Assembly (NCBI GenBank): GCA_026120185.1
Contig: JANUWF010001617.1
Span: forward strand, 1,426,001-1,490,000
DNA: 64,000 nucleotides
Reading direction: 5' to 3'
Origin: Voacanga thouarsii
Taxonomy: Eukaryota; Streptophyta; Magnoliopsida; Gentianales; Apocynaceae
The translations under genes and the position numbers were made by a program. Under the pieces are notes generated by a model. The model saw nothing but the letters and a program-made list of their open reading frames with translations, was not told where the DNA came from and made no database searches. Positions 13,730 through 27,345 of this stretch are shown here, in pieces (within the stretch, counting starts at the first letter, position 1; each line of letters opens with the position of its first letter).

Positions 13730-16700
13730 TCTCCGCCTTCCCCCTGCGTGACACCTGTTAAATGTATGTGTTTTTAGAGGGAAAAGCTGTAGTGCCCTAT
13801 ATATATATGTATTGATATATATTATACAATTCTTTTATGCTTTTAAATTCTGCTTTTCTATATATTTTACTGTATATGGACACTGTATGTATGCTTCTGA
13901 AGGAGTATTTATACTGTCACTTATGGCGGTGTACAGGGTCACTGGGTGGAGGAGTGGAGGGGGGGCGATTTCCCCGCCCATGGTTTTGGTGAAGAAGCAG
14001 CCCGACTGTGTTAAGGGTGGTAATAGGTTAAGGATGTTGGAATGGAATTTATTACTGAGTAAAAATTGTTTTATGGCGTGTTTGGAAAATTAATTTTTCT
14101 TTCTTTAAAAGTTTGAAAGTATTCAATATAAGAGTTGGTAAAAATTTATATCCAAACATGTCCTATACAAGTTTAAATATTCAAAATACATAAGTGAACT
14201 AGATATAATAATCTTTTACGAAATAAACGGTTATAATTTAAGTTACTAATATTATCCTATATAAACTTTTTAAATCTTCAAAGTGAACGAGATTACATAG
14301 CCTTGCATGCACTGGACTGGACCGTTACAAACTTAAAAAAAAATACATTTGTTTTTATTTTATTAAAGTATGTATATATTATTCATCGATGTGTTTTCTA
14401 ATTGATAATTTTTTGTATGAAAATTTTTAAAAAATAGACATAATATTTATAGGTCACAAATATTAAATAAATATATTACACGTTGTTCATTTTTAATATA
14501 TATATATATATATATATAACATGTAAGCCCACTAAAAATTTCCTAATTTAGTATACCTAGTGGGTAGATAATTACGCTATGAATATTTTTCTATATTTGT
14601 TAAATTGTTTTCCTTGTTACTATTCACTCGCTAGTAACTTTTGTTTTTTTTTTCTCTCTCTCTAATTGGGGTGAAAATTTGGTCACAAGTTATGTGTGGG
14701 ACAGTGAGGAGCATTTGAATGATAGGCATTTTTGCTTCACAAAATTTGGATTCTTTTACATGTGCTGAGAAGGAGTGGGATTTTCAACCACTTACCATGG
14801 TTGCATCAGACCCGGCTCTCTTGCCTAAATGACTGTCTGTGTGATCGAATTTTTTGAAATTTAGAGGCATTTAGAAGGTAAACGGAGCAATTATTGAAAT
14901 CGTAAATTAAATAGTAATCGGTTAATTTGGGATTTAAATTAATTATATTAGAAGTCTTAAATAATTAAGTATGTAGACTGTGTCATACAAGTACACTAAC
15001 ACACTATATATAAAATGAAAACAATGACATGAGTTATACATTTTATTTTTTTTTAATAATCAACCAAGATTTGTTGAAAACCAATTAATAACCAACAAAT
15101 AAATAAAAAAATCAAAATATTAAATTCATAATCTAATAATTTATTGTTTTATTTGGACATTTTTAATAAATTTAAACCCAAAATAATAAATCTATGACTT
15201 AAGTCTAAATATTTATTTTAGTAAAATACATATATAAATTTGGACTTTTCTATAATTAATTAATTATTGTAGCAATTGCATTAATGTTTGCTTTCTGTAA
15301 TAAACTAATTTCTCTATGTTTTTTAAACACATCCAACAATCTGCGTAATGAATATAAAAGTAACTATTATGGTTTCTCGAGTTACTATAAGGACCAAAAG
15401 ACATTATCATTGGCTATTCAAATAATCAAAATGCCTTTGCTAACAAGTAGTCATATTTATTAATTTTAAATATCTTTATTTATCACTATATGAAGATATT
15501 AATCCCCAAAAATAATAACACAATAGTAATATCTTTTGTAATGATAAAAACATCCCTCTATTTAACACCTTTATTGAGATAGGACATGTGTGTACTATCA
15601 CATTTTTCAATGACATGTACCATAATTGGACATCTCAATTCAATAATTTTTAACTTTTAAGAATGTAATCGCATATCTAAGGGAGTTTACTCTTGCATTA
15701 TTGCAATCTTAGCCGTGATCTCAGAACTCTAAATTTTATACATTATTTTGAACTATTACGAGAGGATGATAAATCTCTTCACAAATAAAGGTATAGAAAG
15801 TCTATTGTATAAATCTTTATTGATTAATTAAAGATACATACGCGATATACGAAGTTATTAATCTCATAGTGAAAACTCACCCCATCATATATCAAAACAT
15901 ATATACTTAACTTCACCATATCACCAATTTATATTAAAATTATAGAATATAAGTCTAATTTTACATATTCTAAATACGCTTATATTTATAATGTGAAATA
16001 ATTCCTTATTGGTTAAAGAAAAATTATTATTTAAAAGAAATCATAGCATAATAATCTTTACTTGACAAAATGCGCAGTTAAATTATTTGATCAAATACAT
16101 TTTTACCTACATATTAAGTAATTATAATTTATACCTTACTGTAAAGTATGTCTCAACATATAAATCATTTAGAATCATACTTGGACCTTTATGTATGAAA
16201 ATGTAAAAACAAATTTATTAAAAAAAAATCACTACTATATTTGTAATTATAAATATATTTATAAAGTCTTTTTTTTTTTTGTATAATTATCGTTCAATAC
16301 AGTACTATATATCTCGTCTTGACCTTAAAAATTGTTTCCATATCTTTCCTCATGCACTTTCTACTCCAACTTCGCAATAATTAATTATAGTATAAGTTAA
16401 TGATGAAAAACACAATTAAATAAGCTAAGTAAATAATAAAATTAATAAATAAATCATAAAAACTACTAACGAGTGAAGAATTAATTAATAATAAATTAAT
16501 AAATAAATAACTCGAAATATATTTGATTAAATAATAAATAGTCAAGGGATAAATAAATTGATAAATAACAAATAGATAGATAATTAATTTATTAATAAAT
16601 AATTAATAAGTAAGTAAATAAATAAATATTTTATTCATAAATAACTAACGACTAAATATTTTGATAACTAAATAATTAATTTACTAATAATTCACTAATG

Positions 16701-17923
16701 AATAAATAATTGATAGATAAATAATAATAGTTAATGAATAATTAAACAAGTTGAAAATAACTTATCTTACGGTAAATGAGTTGTTGCTTGAGGCGTAAGT
16801 TTCGAATTAGACAAGACAAGAGACTCTATACCCTCTTTTTGCCTATCTCATTCCTCTATCCTTGTCTTCTTCCGCATTCTAAAATAAAAAATAAAACTAA
16901 AACTCTACCTACTAGAATTTGAGATTGAGTACCCAATGGGTATAATTATGGTCCTTTAGAGAAAAATGTTAGTCTTATAAAGATTACTTTTGGTTTTATA
17001 AAAATAATTACTTTGAGGAAAAATACTTGTAAAAATTAATATTTATTCAAAAATATCACTACTACAGCCTATATATATATAAGTGGCTAGGTGATAAAAA
17101 AAGAAATTCTTATAACAGAAGGCAAAATTGAAGGAAGATTCTTTAATAACCATGGCAAGGTGTCACAAGACTGAGACTGCTAGTGTAAGAGCTCATTGTG
17201 CAAGTCGAAGAAATAATTTTTTACAAGTAGTATATGAAAACGAAGACATGAGTTTAATAATAATAAAATATAAGACATGTTATTGATTAGGACACTTAAA
17301 TATTTTTTATGTATGAGTTATATATAATATTTTGTGTGTCATTCGACCACATCATTATAGAAATGAGCTTGGCTATATGACCTTATTAACCTTTTAATTA
17401 GTGTTGCAGTATCTTTCTTATGATACACTTGTTTCATAACTTCTTAAAAAAAAAAAAAGAATAATGCTTTAAGTTCTTTATTTCTTAACGAAAGAAGTAG
17501 TCAATATAAATGAATTTTATTTGTAAATTATTGATAATTTTATTTTTATTTTATGTATATTAAAATATTAAATTTTAATTTTATAATTTTTTAGAAATTT
17601 TAAAATATACTTACATTAAATAAAAATAACTATATCCAAAGGCAGCTTTTTCTTTTTTGGGAACCACCTCCCCCACAAAATTTGAAATATAGTCGTTACT
17701 TGCCAGAATAAACCAACAATGTTTCTTACAGAGGCCCCCCCTCATCCATAAGAAGGCCGAATCGGGCCAGTTTCAAATACCAACGGAGAATTTGAAGGTA
17801 AAGGAGCACATACACCTATATGGATACCTCATGGATCTAGGCCCAGCCCAGTTATTTATTAGAGAGAAGAATTCAAAAAAAAATAAAGAAAAAATAAAGA
17901 ATACAAATTAGTGTTATACTAAA
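13730..17923. other. AT-rich spacer upstream of the JmjC gene
   Basis: The first few hundred bases are the presumed promoter and 5' leader of the leftward JmjC gene. Beyond that I see only AT-rich DNA with low-complexity stretches, for example TA repeats at 14496-14518 and taataaat-like runs at about 16420-16745. No exon or RNA gene is recognised. Old unrecognised transposon debris is likely but cannot be named. Confidence 0.6.
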
Positions 17924-18186
17924 TCTATATATATATAAAAGTTGTAGAGGAATCCTATAGTTTTGCCAATTGTCCTTGAGAATGGCTATGGTGACGACAC
18001 GTGATAAGTTTTTAACCTTCAGAATGGTTATGCTAGTGATGCGTGAAAAGCTTTTTGCAAAGTGTAGTTTCGGCTTAACTTTCTCGGAGCTCCTTACTCC
18101 TTACTTTCCACAAGACAATCCATCTTCTGCTCTGCTACCGTTTTGGCTCTTCGATTTTTTTTCTACATTTACTCATCTTCAATGGA

Positions 18187-19062
18187 AAAACGTTTCAAGA
18201 AATGGAATTAGCTTCAATTTGAAGTAAAGTTTCCAGCTTTGCATATATATATTTACAATTTTATATGGATTTGCGAATTGCCATTTTGATCAATAGCGAA
18301 AGCATGATCACTGTGTTCAATGGAGGCACTGAGATTGTTATGATTTGATGAAATTTCTCTTAAAGAATTTAACTTTCTTACTTCTTATACTCAAATTTGA
18401 CATAATTTATGCAAATGTATGTCTCTATGTGTGTAAACTAGGTCAATTTGTTCATTACTAGTAAAAGTTTGAGCTTTTGCGAGATTACCAAGTTGGTACA
18501 TATATTATTCTGTTACCGTTCCTGAAATTTATATTCTCTTCTTTACTCATTTTACACTTTGTCTTGGAGAATGGTTTCATGTTATATTAAACAGAGATGA
18601 AATTAAATAATCAGACTAATGTAAAAAGATATTTAAGTATATCGAGTAATAGTTCCCTTAAATATATTGATTTGCGAGGAAAAAGCGTCTTTAACTTTTT
18701 TGCTTCTTATACTCAAATTTGACATAATTTTTGCAAATGTATGTGTCTCTATGTGTGTGAATTAGGTTAATGTGTTCATTACTGGCCAAAAGTTTTGAGC
18801 TTTTGCGGGATTATCAAGTCAGTACATATATTATTCTGTTACCATTCTTGAAATTCATATTATTTTCTTTACCCATTTTACATTTTGTCTTGGAGAATGG
18901 TTTCATATTATATTAAACATAGATGAAATTAAATAATCAGACTACTGTAAAAAGATCATTAAATATATTGACCAATGGTTCCCTTAAGTATATTGATCTG
19001 CGGAGAAAAAACGTTTCAAGAAACAGAATTAACTTCGATTTGAGGTAATGTTTCTAGCTTTG

Positions 19063-19118
<56 letters not shown>

Positions 19119-19240
19119 TTTAAATGGGTTTGCGAATTGTCGTTTCAATCAATAGCAAAAGCATAACCACTGTGTTCGATGGAGGCACTGATATTATTAT
19201 GATTTTTTGAAATTTCTCTTGAAGAATTTAATTTTCTTGC
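18187..19240 (+). repeat. Diverged tandem duplications inside the Helitron
   Basis: A unit of about 500 bp is present once nearly whole (about 18187-18680), once without its first part (about 18681-19007), and a third time starting at 19008 with its remainder at about 30947-31040, beyond the copia insertion. Shared words include gtttcaagaaa, ggaggcactga, cttcttatactcaaat and ttggagaatggtttcat. The third copy is split exactly at the copia insertion site, so the intact copies serve as the empty-site sequence. Confidence 0.85.
19066..19114 (+). repeat. (TA)n microsatellite
   Basis: About 49 bp of perfect TA dinucleotides inside the third copy of the Helitron internal repeat. The first copy has only a short TA tract at the matching place, so it expanded after the duplication. 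Confidence 0.95.
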
Positions 19241-21013
19241 TATTGGAATGTATGTCCTCTAGACTAGTTTTTTCATATAATTATCGATTTTAATTAACAA
19301 AAGAATTTATTCTCAAAATTTATTTGTGAATTTACATTTTATTTGTGCACGATTTACATTTGGATAGGACCTATTGTGTTTAAGTGATCCATGTGAATGG
19401 TGGCCTTTCACAGTAAGGTATGGATAACGGGTTACTTAACACATAAACGTTTGTTCTTAACCGATTGATGAAAATAGGAATCTCATCATATTTAGGTTAT
19501 TGTGTTATGAATTTCAAATGGGGAATGACTTATCTTTAGCTAGTAAGTAGTCCACTTACTTCATAACACGAGCGTATTTCGAATACGTAGAACATGACCT
19601 GTAATAGTAGTTTCTAAAGTACTATTTAGAATAAACTCATACTATTATTGCTACAGCGTGGACTAATACTCTACCGCTTGAGTATGAGTTGGTGGTTTGA
19701 CGAAGTTGGAAGCATGTACTTTGATATGCTATAGTTGATGTTCTTTCGTAGAACCGATATACTTGTATGTTGGGTATATGTAATTAGTTAGTTAAGACGC
19801 ACTTGTATAAGATAGTTTCTACGCTATATCGTCCCTTATGACTGTTTGAATGATTTAGATATCCAAGGCCCTGAGGAACATGTCTTGAATGTTTGTTTTG
19901 AGGTAACTCCATTGGAAAGTAGAAACATTCCAGTCTTGGATCATTGGATTAGAGGTCTAAGGATGGTAGATATCTTTTAGAGAGGTGTTAGTACACTCAT
20001 CCTTTCTAAATGTACGGTGATGTGTAGAGGGGTATTTTAATCATTACACCTATAAGTCGGAGACTTTACTAACGCAACATTGTCCTTAGGGTCAATATTT
20101 CTTTATGGTGACATTAAGAAATACTTAAAATATAAAATATAACTATTTATATAGCACGGGTATTTTGGTTATTTTAGTAGCCAAGGCGATGTATCTTTTG
20201 GTCCCCGAAATAGCTCTTAAATCCTGACAGATTTCGGTTAAGGAATTGGTTTTGATAATTATGGGTTTTATTTTATTTAAGTAGTCTGATTTATTATTGG
20301 ATTAGAATAAAACAAAAATCCAAAAGATAGTACATATTTTATCTAGTTTAATTGGTTAATTAATTATTCAGGGCCCAAGGCCCAAATTGAATAATTAGAA
20401 AATTAACCTAGATATAAACTAGATAAAAGGTCTGATATTTTATATTGGTCTATTTGAACTTATTAGTTATTTATTAAGCTATTTTATGAAACCTAAAAAA
20501 TAAATATTTAAGGCTTATTATTTATGGGTGTTCAAGCCCAAGAGTAAATAATTTTATCTGACCTAATGAATGAGAGTAAGGGTAAAAATAAAATTAAAAA
20601 ATAATACAGGATGGCGTGAAAGGATAACAAAAAGCAATAGTTTTTTTGTTTCACGCTGTTGGTCTCTCTAGAAATTTTTTTTTTTTGAAGTAGAAAAGAA
20701 CCAAGACCATTTTGGTATTCGTGATTTTGCTTTCACCGGTGATTGTCAAGGAGTGGCCATATTTCGGAAGCTCAAAAATTTCGCGTAAATGAGAAGAAGT
20801 AGACAGCTTGCAAGAGTGCAACCGGAAGTATCTTTGGGAGAACCAGTGGCTTCAAGCATTCAACAAGAAGTGGTCTAAACATCTTTTTCGATGCTGACAA
20901 TGTCATTTAAACGCAGAGGTAAATAGCTTCCATGCGTTGCTGTGTTTTTTTTTTTTTTTTTTTGTTCTGTAAGCATGCTTTCGGTTTCATCGTTTTTGCC
21001 ATATTATTCTACA
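19241..21013 (+). repeat. 5' LTR of copia element A
   Basis: About 1.77 kb, unusually long for copia. It starts TATTGGAATG and ends TTATTCTACA. The part from 19813 onward matches 29728-30946 along its whole length, including the stretch on both sides of tgtttcacgct and the end motif ccatatta-tctaca. Confidence 0.88.
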
Positions 21014-21015
21014 AG

Positions 21016-21027
21016 TGGTATCAGAGA
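21016..21027 (+). other. Primer-binding site of copia element A
   Basis: TGGTATCAGAGA differs by one base from the TGGTATCAGAGC complement of the initiator-methionine tRNA 3' end. It lies 2 bases after the 5' LTR, where minus-strand cDNA would be primed. Confidence 0.9.
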
Positions 21028-22655
21028 ATGGTTTGGCAAATATATGAAGCATGTTAGGCTTAACTAAAATAAGAAAATATTTGTTTTAGATGTTTTCTGT
21101 GAACCTTTGCGTTTCTGGTTTGGGATAGTCTTCTCTGTAAGTTTCGCAAGCGGAAGTATAGGAACACTGTATTTTGATTGCTTTCATAGATATCATGTAA
21201 GCCTAGTATTTTTTAAGGGCATAGGTGCTTGTTAAGTGCTTTTATATGTTGTCTGGACAAAAGAACCAAAAGAAGAAACGCAAAAACGCAGAAGAAAAAT
21301 CGCAGGCAATGCTGGAGAAGATGACATTGTTCATCGCCAAGCCAAGTCGAATAGCTGAGCAGCTTACTGTCTGTGAGAGGAGTTGAGCCGATTTTGTGAG
21401 CCGCGGTCCTCGCGGAAGAGCCGCTTCCGCGAGGAACCAATTTGCATTTTGCATTTTGCGCAAATTGGAGTCTTCAATTTTGACCGGGTCACAGGCACCC
21501 ACCCAGATCGCTGTCCATGGGTTTTTCCCATGGGTCATGATCTAGTATGGCGGGTGTACTGGACCAATGATAAAAAGAAATTTAGTTTTTGGTCTCATAA
21601 CAGACGAAATTATTTTTATTACAATAGTTAATATTCTTTGAATATTTTATATGAAAAATAATAGTAAAGGAAATTTAAGATTAAACAAGTTAATTAATTA
21701 ATGTGTTTAATTATATTATTTGGACACTTAGGTTAAAAAAATAGAAAAGTATGAAAACGTTTACAGTTTTCTAACATGCTTATTTTTTTTTTGTATCCTA
21801 TGTTCGCGTTTTCTTAGAGGCCAAAGTCTTTATGATTTTTTTACAAAGAAAAATATTTTTCTTAAATTAAATAGTTAATTTTAATTCAACAAAAATTAAT
21901 TCTTGGTTATTTTCTCAAAGGATTTTATCCTTTACATAGAAAATATTTTGGATTTAAATATTTTTGTGAATTAAAATAGAAAGCCATGTTGATTTATTTT
22001 TAACAAGAAAAATTATTTTTGTCAAATTAAGCCTGAGATCAAAATCCCTTGAAAGTTTTATTAAAATTTTTTAAATTATTAAGTTTATTAACGTAAATAA
22101 AATTAATCCATAAAAAATTTCTCAAAGGGTATAAACCTTTACATAGAAATTTTTATGGGTTTAGATATTTTATTTTTGAATTAAAAGAAAACTTAATTGA
22201 AATTTTCAAATGATATTTTTCAAGAAAACTTTTATTTTAAAATATTAAGTGGGAGAGGGGTTCCAACGGCCCCGCGACTTCTATCACGATCCTCATTAGA
22301 GATCGTGAGTCCCCTTGTGTCACTCTGAGAGTGAACCCGTATAGGATGGGGATACCACAAGGATTTAGAACAATAGATGGATGCAATTAATAACCCGAGA
22401 CACTTGTTATGATCGGTCAGCCCACGTTGAAGGTTATAATGCGAGGAATATCCATAGGAAATGAGAAGAAATTGTCATCCTACGATGGAATTATCTTCTA
22501 GATCATTACTTAGAAGGGAAATTAATTTGTGGTAGTTAATACACTTAGCTTAGAAAACTGTTAATCTTCCTAAGAAGTTATGTCAGTTTTTTTAAGAGCC
22601 AAATTAATCATATTAAAGATAATAGTGATAGGGTTAACTATTATCAGATTTAATA

Positions 22656-22675
22656 CACTATAAGAAAAATAGGCT
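22656..22675 (+). repeat. Left terminal inverted repeat of the CACTA element
   Basis: 20 bases starting CACTATAAG, identical to the reverse complement of 27175-27194. Confidence 0.97.
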
Positions 22676-24484
22676 TTCGTGACACCTCTTTTATGACGCT
22701 TTTTTTAAAATGTCATAATATAATATTTATAATGACATTAGGTTTATTCATGTCATTATAATAAACTCAAAACAGCGTAGTTTTAATAAATTGGTTTATA
22801 CTGATATTCGATTATGACAAATTGTGGTGTCACAAAAAATCCCATATTTTTCCTAACACTTTGTTTGTGTAAAAAAGAAAAATGCGCCCTTTTAGGATTT
22901 TTCCTAAAAAACGCGCGAGTTTTTCTTTGTTTTTTTTTTTCATATCAAAACCCCTCTCAAACACTGTGTCTTCACCAAGTCGATCGATCTCTGTTTCTTC
23001 TTCAACTGGCCAGTTGCTTCTATTGTGTGAAGAGATAGCCATATGTCTGCCATTAAACCACCACCATTATCTTAACTGAACACCTGATTAAACCCCCTCC
23101 ATCGCAGTGTTTCTTCCTGACCTCCGAGTCACGTCTCTGTTTCTTCTTCAACCCGGGTGGAGGCCACTGCTGCTGTGCGAAGTGCTTTGGCTGTCTGCCA
23201 GTAAATCAACTAGTGACCACCCGATTGAATACTCAACCGTGAGCTGATAAATTCACCAACCGATAGAACACCTAGTTGTGAGTAGGATTTTTTTTTTTTT
23301 TTTTGCATAATTTGAATTTACATTTATCGAAAATAATCTACTAGAAATCCCTGCACATGTACTTTTAAAGTGTGGTTCTGTGTATTTGGGGTATTTTACT
23401 TGTCTAGGGTAAAGAGTGTGTTTTGAACTTATTGTGATTTTAAATTGCGAAAGTACATGTTTGACTGCATAATGTGCTAAATAGCCTTATGGCATGATTG
23501 GGGAGGACTTTTTATTGTTTATTCATGGTGCAGTATGATCTTTTTTTTCTTACTTATGACAGATACATGACTTGAACTTATATATGCCCCAGTTCTAGAA
23601 TACTCTATTCCTAATTTTATGTTCAACATCTTCGGCTTTGGTTCAAAGAAGTTTTGTTCCTGGAGTGTGGAGTACGCTGCTATACATGTTTGCTAATTAA
23701 TAAGTTATGCATTACAAACTCAGATTAAATGGATTACAAATTTAGAGATAACCCAATTGCTCTCTGTCTTTTTTTTTTTTAGCATAATCTAAATTTTGGT
23801 TTACCGAAAAATACGTACCGGAGGATTTCTATGAATTTAATTAAGGGCAATATGTTTGGTATTTGATATATGCTTAGAAAATGGCTATGTTTTGGGGCTA
23901 TTGTGTGTGTTGTGTGTGCTGGCTGATTTAAGGAGCTATGTGATGTGCTTTATATGGTGTTTTAATGGTGGTTTGGATAGTTGTTCATGGCTGTAAAGAA
24001 TGAAGATGGTAAGGGAATGAAAATAAATTGTTAAAGGAAAAATGAAATATTGTTATTGTGGTTGATAGCTGTTGATTTTGTGTTGTTAAATATGAATTTG
24101 CTGATTTTTTTAAGTCTAAAAATCAGAGAATTAAAGGGATGTTAAGATGAAAAATGAAAGATTAAGTATTGTATAAGTACTATGATTAGTTGAACGTAAA
24201 TGGATAATGTTTTTGTGAAGAGAATGGTTAAATTATGGTAAAAGCTGGACTGATTTACCCCAAAAATTCTGTGTTGATTCTGTATTAATCAAATGGAATT
24301 CATTTAGATATAGCTAAGGATCTTAGGAGCACTTTGGCACAAATTTGGAGCAATTTGGAGTGGTATTTCAAAAGATATGCTAAAAACAAATACGTGTGCT
24401 AAAGCTGAAAAATGTAGAATTTTGTTTTGGAGTTAGTGTTGTAATTTTAATCATTTATTTTGTTCAATGTTCTTCTTTCAATAG

Positions 24485-26162
24485 AATGAAGTGGATGAAA
24501 GAACTACACAACTCACTCCTGGCTCAGAAGATAGACTTGGGCTAAATGATATATTCTCTCAAGTTGTTGGCCCAGATAAATATGGCAGAATCCGCATGTT
24601 TGGTAGTGGTGTTCACCCTTCGGATGTATGGGGTGAAATACCAAGTCGCATCACATCTTTTCGTATAATTGAAGAGCAAAGAGATGAAATTACAAGTATG
24701 AAACACCAATTAAGTGAACAAGCAAAAGAACTTGTAGAGATACGTGCATTATTAATGCCCCAGAGAAATGGTTCATCCCCACCTGATTCAAGAATCCCAT
24801 CAATGTGTTCCAACAGTAGCACCACTACATTAAGGGTATAGACCATATTTTAACATAATTCTTGCCTTACTTGTTCGTTCATGTAGCAAAGCATGCGTAT
24901 AAATAGTTCATCATTCCTTTTTTTTTTAGATCTAGTGCTAGCTGGTGTTGGTTTTGGCTAGTGTTGGCTGATATTTGTTTCAGTGCATTTTCAATGCATT
25001 TTCAGTGAATTTTCAGTGCATTTTTAGCTTGTTGGTTATACATCTCTAATTTTCAGTAATTGTTTTTAGCTTGTGTTAAATGGAGGAGAAATGCTACTAA
25101 TGACCATTCCTTTTGATGAGTTCTATTTACTGGAACAGTGACTGGAGGATTCTTGGTATTACTTGCAAAGTTTAATAAGCTGTTAATTTAAGTTTCTGGG
25201 AAGTTGGAACATTATTTTTGAAGTCTAATTTCACCTGCCTTAGATTTCTAGAATAGAAGGCTTTGAATAAAAACTGAAGGATAGCAAAACTGATGAGTCT
25301 GGACTTTGAAGGTTTTAGAGAGAGTAAATTTTGCACTTATGCATTCTTGAACAAGCATCCATTATTGATCTTAATTACTTATTGCCTTTGATTTTCATTA
25401 CGTTTGTTATGCTTGAAAGACAGAAAACTGAAAATGTAAGCTGCATTGGGTACCATAAGTTAACCTTGTGGCCTTTATTGGTTCCTTAGATATGGTTGCG
25501 ATCAGTAAACCTCTCCATATACAGAATACACTTATTTGAGTCTTCCAAACATTCCACGTATAAAACGGATGAACTTAGAACTTCGGGCTAACTTGTGGAT
25601 TTATGCATTAAGCTTTTATGTTTAACACCCAATTTTTGCTTAGCTTGTCTTGTTCTTGTTCTTATGTTTCCTCTTTCCTCTGACTTCCTTATTCTTCTTA
25701 AGATGTCTGTTGCTTATGCTGTTGGTATGAATTGATGTTTCTTATGAAGTTGAAAGGATGCATAAATTGCAGCTATTTTGTTGAGACAGATCATAGTAAA
25801 AGTTAACTTTACTAATAAATATTGATGCTTACTTTGCACAGTCAATTCCTTTTTCATGACCATGAGTTGTTTAGCTTGTTTCGCTAATTCCATTAAATAT
25901 AGATTGAACAAAATACTCATTGCAGGTTGGTGGATATGTTTCAATTTTAAGCATGTTGGATTCTACTAAAGTAGTTGCTATATGTTGCATTCAAAATTTG
26001 GATCAATCCCAACAAGTTGGGGGATTAAGGCTAGGTGAGGGATGGTGTGAAGTTGTGGTTTTAGCTCCTTTCCATCGTGATGAGCAATTGATAAGGCCAT
26101 TAGATCTCATTTAAATAATTGGAGACTCTATTGGATTATCTATTGCTTGGCCACGCCATTTG
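24485..26162 (+). pseudogene. TnpA/TNP1-like En/Spm protein remnant in the CACTA element
   Basis: Two separated exon-like pieces. The first (about 24485-24838, after a tttcaatag acceptor) encodes EDRLGLNDIFSQVVGPDKYG, RMFGSGVHPSDVWG and a coiled, glutamate-rich tail, as in plant Ptta/En/Spm transposase-associated proteins. The second (about 25926-26162, after an attgcag acceptor) encodes LGEGWCEVVVLAP and, past a stop, IGDSIGLSIAWPRHLV, as in the TNP1/En/Spm C-terminal domain. The stop between the two halves of the second piece and the lack of a clear start suggest decay. DNA-binding accessory role inferred from the family only. Confidence 0.75.
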
Positions 26163-26599
26163 GTAACTATCTAAACACTTACCTTATTAATTAGTTTAAT
26201 ATTTGTTGTTTTTCATCATGCCTTATAATGTTGTTGCTACTAAATTCATTCCATATAATAAATATAGGTGAGGATTCGCTAAGAAGATCGGATATGCATC
26301 TCAGTATCAAAGCAGTTTGGGATTGGGACAGCATAAATGATGCTTGGTTTGGAAGAACGAATTTTTAGTTTTAGATTAGCTTGGTTTCAAGAACTAATGT
26401 ATTCAAATATACTAGTACTCACTTTTGTACTATTTTTGTTCGATGAATATGAATATTAAATTTGGATATTATAAAATTTACATTTGGATTTACTTTCTCT
26501 TCGGTGTGGCTTTTGATAAATTTTATCTTTCATATAATGCATTTAAAAATTATATTTTATTTATGGGAGAAACAGGTATATATTTAAGGCAGGTAAAAA

Positions 26600-27174
26600 A
26601 AAAAACAGAGGCCTAACAAGCACTGATGCTTATTGGCATTACATAATCTATAGTGACGCTTTTTTCCATCATATTAGAGCCACCACATTACATAACACTT
26701 TTTAGTGTCGCGCAAAAGGCCATATGCTGACGCTTCGTATGTCATATTAGATGTACTTTCATGACCCTTCAGGCGACACATTATAGTATCTATTGTGGCA
26801 AACAAAAGTGTCACAGTAGAACACCTTCTGTGACGGAAATAAATGTCATATTAGCTATGATTTCTTAACAAATTGCCATGTCATAGTAGTGGTATTTGCC
26901 TAACGCCAATTAGTGTCACAATATAATACCTATTGAGACCACCTACTGTGTCAAATTAACATTGAGTTAATGATGTTTTTGTTGACATAAAAAAGTGTCA
27001 CAATAGAAGACCTATTATGACACTAAAATGCGTCAAAATAGACATTCTTTAGTGACGCTTTTCAACGTCAGACCACCTATTGTGATGCAATTTTGGATGA
27101 CACCATGGAAAAGCGTCAGCAGGCCAAAAGCGTAAGGAAATCCACCCTTGAGTGACGGAATTTCACGTCATTAT
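26600..27174 (+). repeat. CACTA subterminal repeat block
   Basis: More than a dozen copies of GTGACG, GTGTCA, TGTCAC and TGACGC in both orientations, often within imperfect palindromes such as gtgtcacaatagaagacctattatgacac-like arms around 26995-27022. The left subterminal zone (22676-22830) has fewer copies. Role inferred from the family: binding sites for the TnpA-like protein. Confidence 0.8.
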
Positions 27175-27194
27175 AGCCTATTTTTCTTATAGTG
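27175..27194 (-). repeat. Right terminal inverted repeat of the CACTA element
   Basis: 20 bases ending CTTATAGTG, an exact inverted match to the left end. Confidence 0.97.
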
Positions 27195-27345
27195 ATATGA
27201 TGATAAAGTCACAAATTATTTTATTTTTCACAAATTGAGTTTTCTTTTATTTTCGATTTTTCAGAAATAGTTGTTAGAGGTTCTTTTAGTTATTTGGCCG
27301 TTATTCTTCGTGATAATAAGCTAACGGGTCTAAATTATATAGATT

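Larger units (their letters stand above)
22656..27194 (+). mobile_element. CACTA (En/Spm) DNA transposon nested in copia element A
   Basis: 4,539 bp bounded by a perfect 20-bp terminal inverted repeat beginning CACTATAAGAAAAATAGG and flanked by the 3-bp duplication ATA (22653-22655 and 27195-27197) typical of this superfamily. The subterminal regions are full of short direct and inverted words around GTGACGC/GTGTCA, the usual binding sites of a TnpA-like protein. It retains TnpA/TNP1-like coding pieces, but I see no TnpD-type transposase, so it is non-autonomous. The perfect ends make it probably one of the youngest insertions here. Confidence 0.95.

Noticed and set aside
12177..13751. Several plus-strand open frames of 90-165 codons opposite demethylase exon 1
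   Set aside because: They are antisense readings of the lysine/glutamate-rich exon (giving Ser/Phe/Leu-rich protein), with no family match.
21016..21027. tRNA-like word TGGTATCAGAGA
   Set aside because: Only 12 bases, directly after an LTR: a primer-binding site, not a tRNA gene.
21213..21538. Overlapping minus-strand frames of 75-98 codons
   Set aside because: They lie in the non-coding leader of copia element A and resemble no known protein.
22814..23079. Overlapping frames of 65-74 codons near the left CACTA end
   Set aside because: Frames on both strands are similar in length, there is no splice or domain support, and the position is subterminal.
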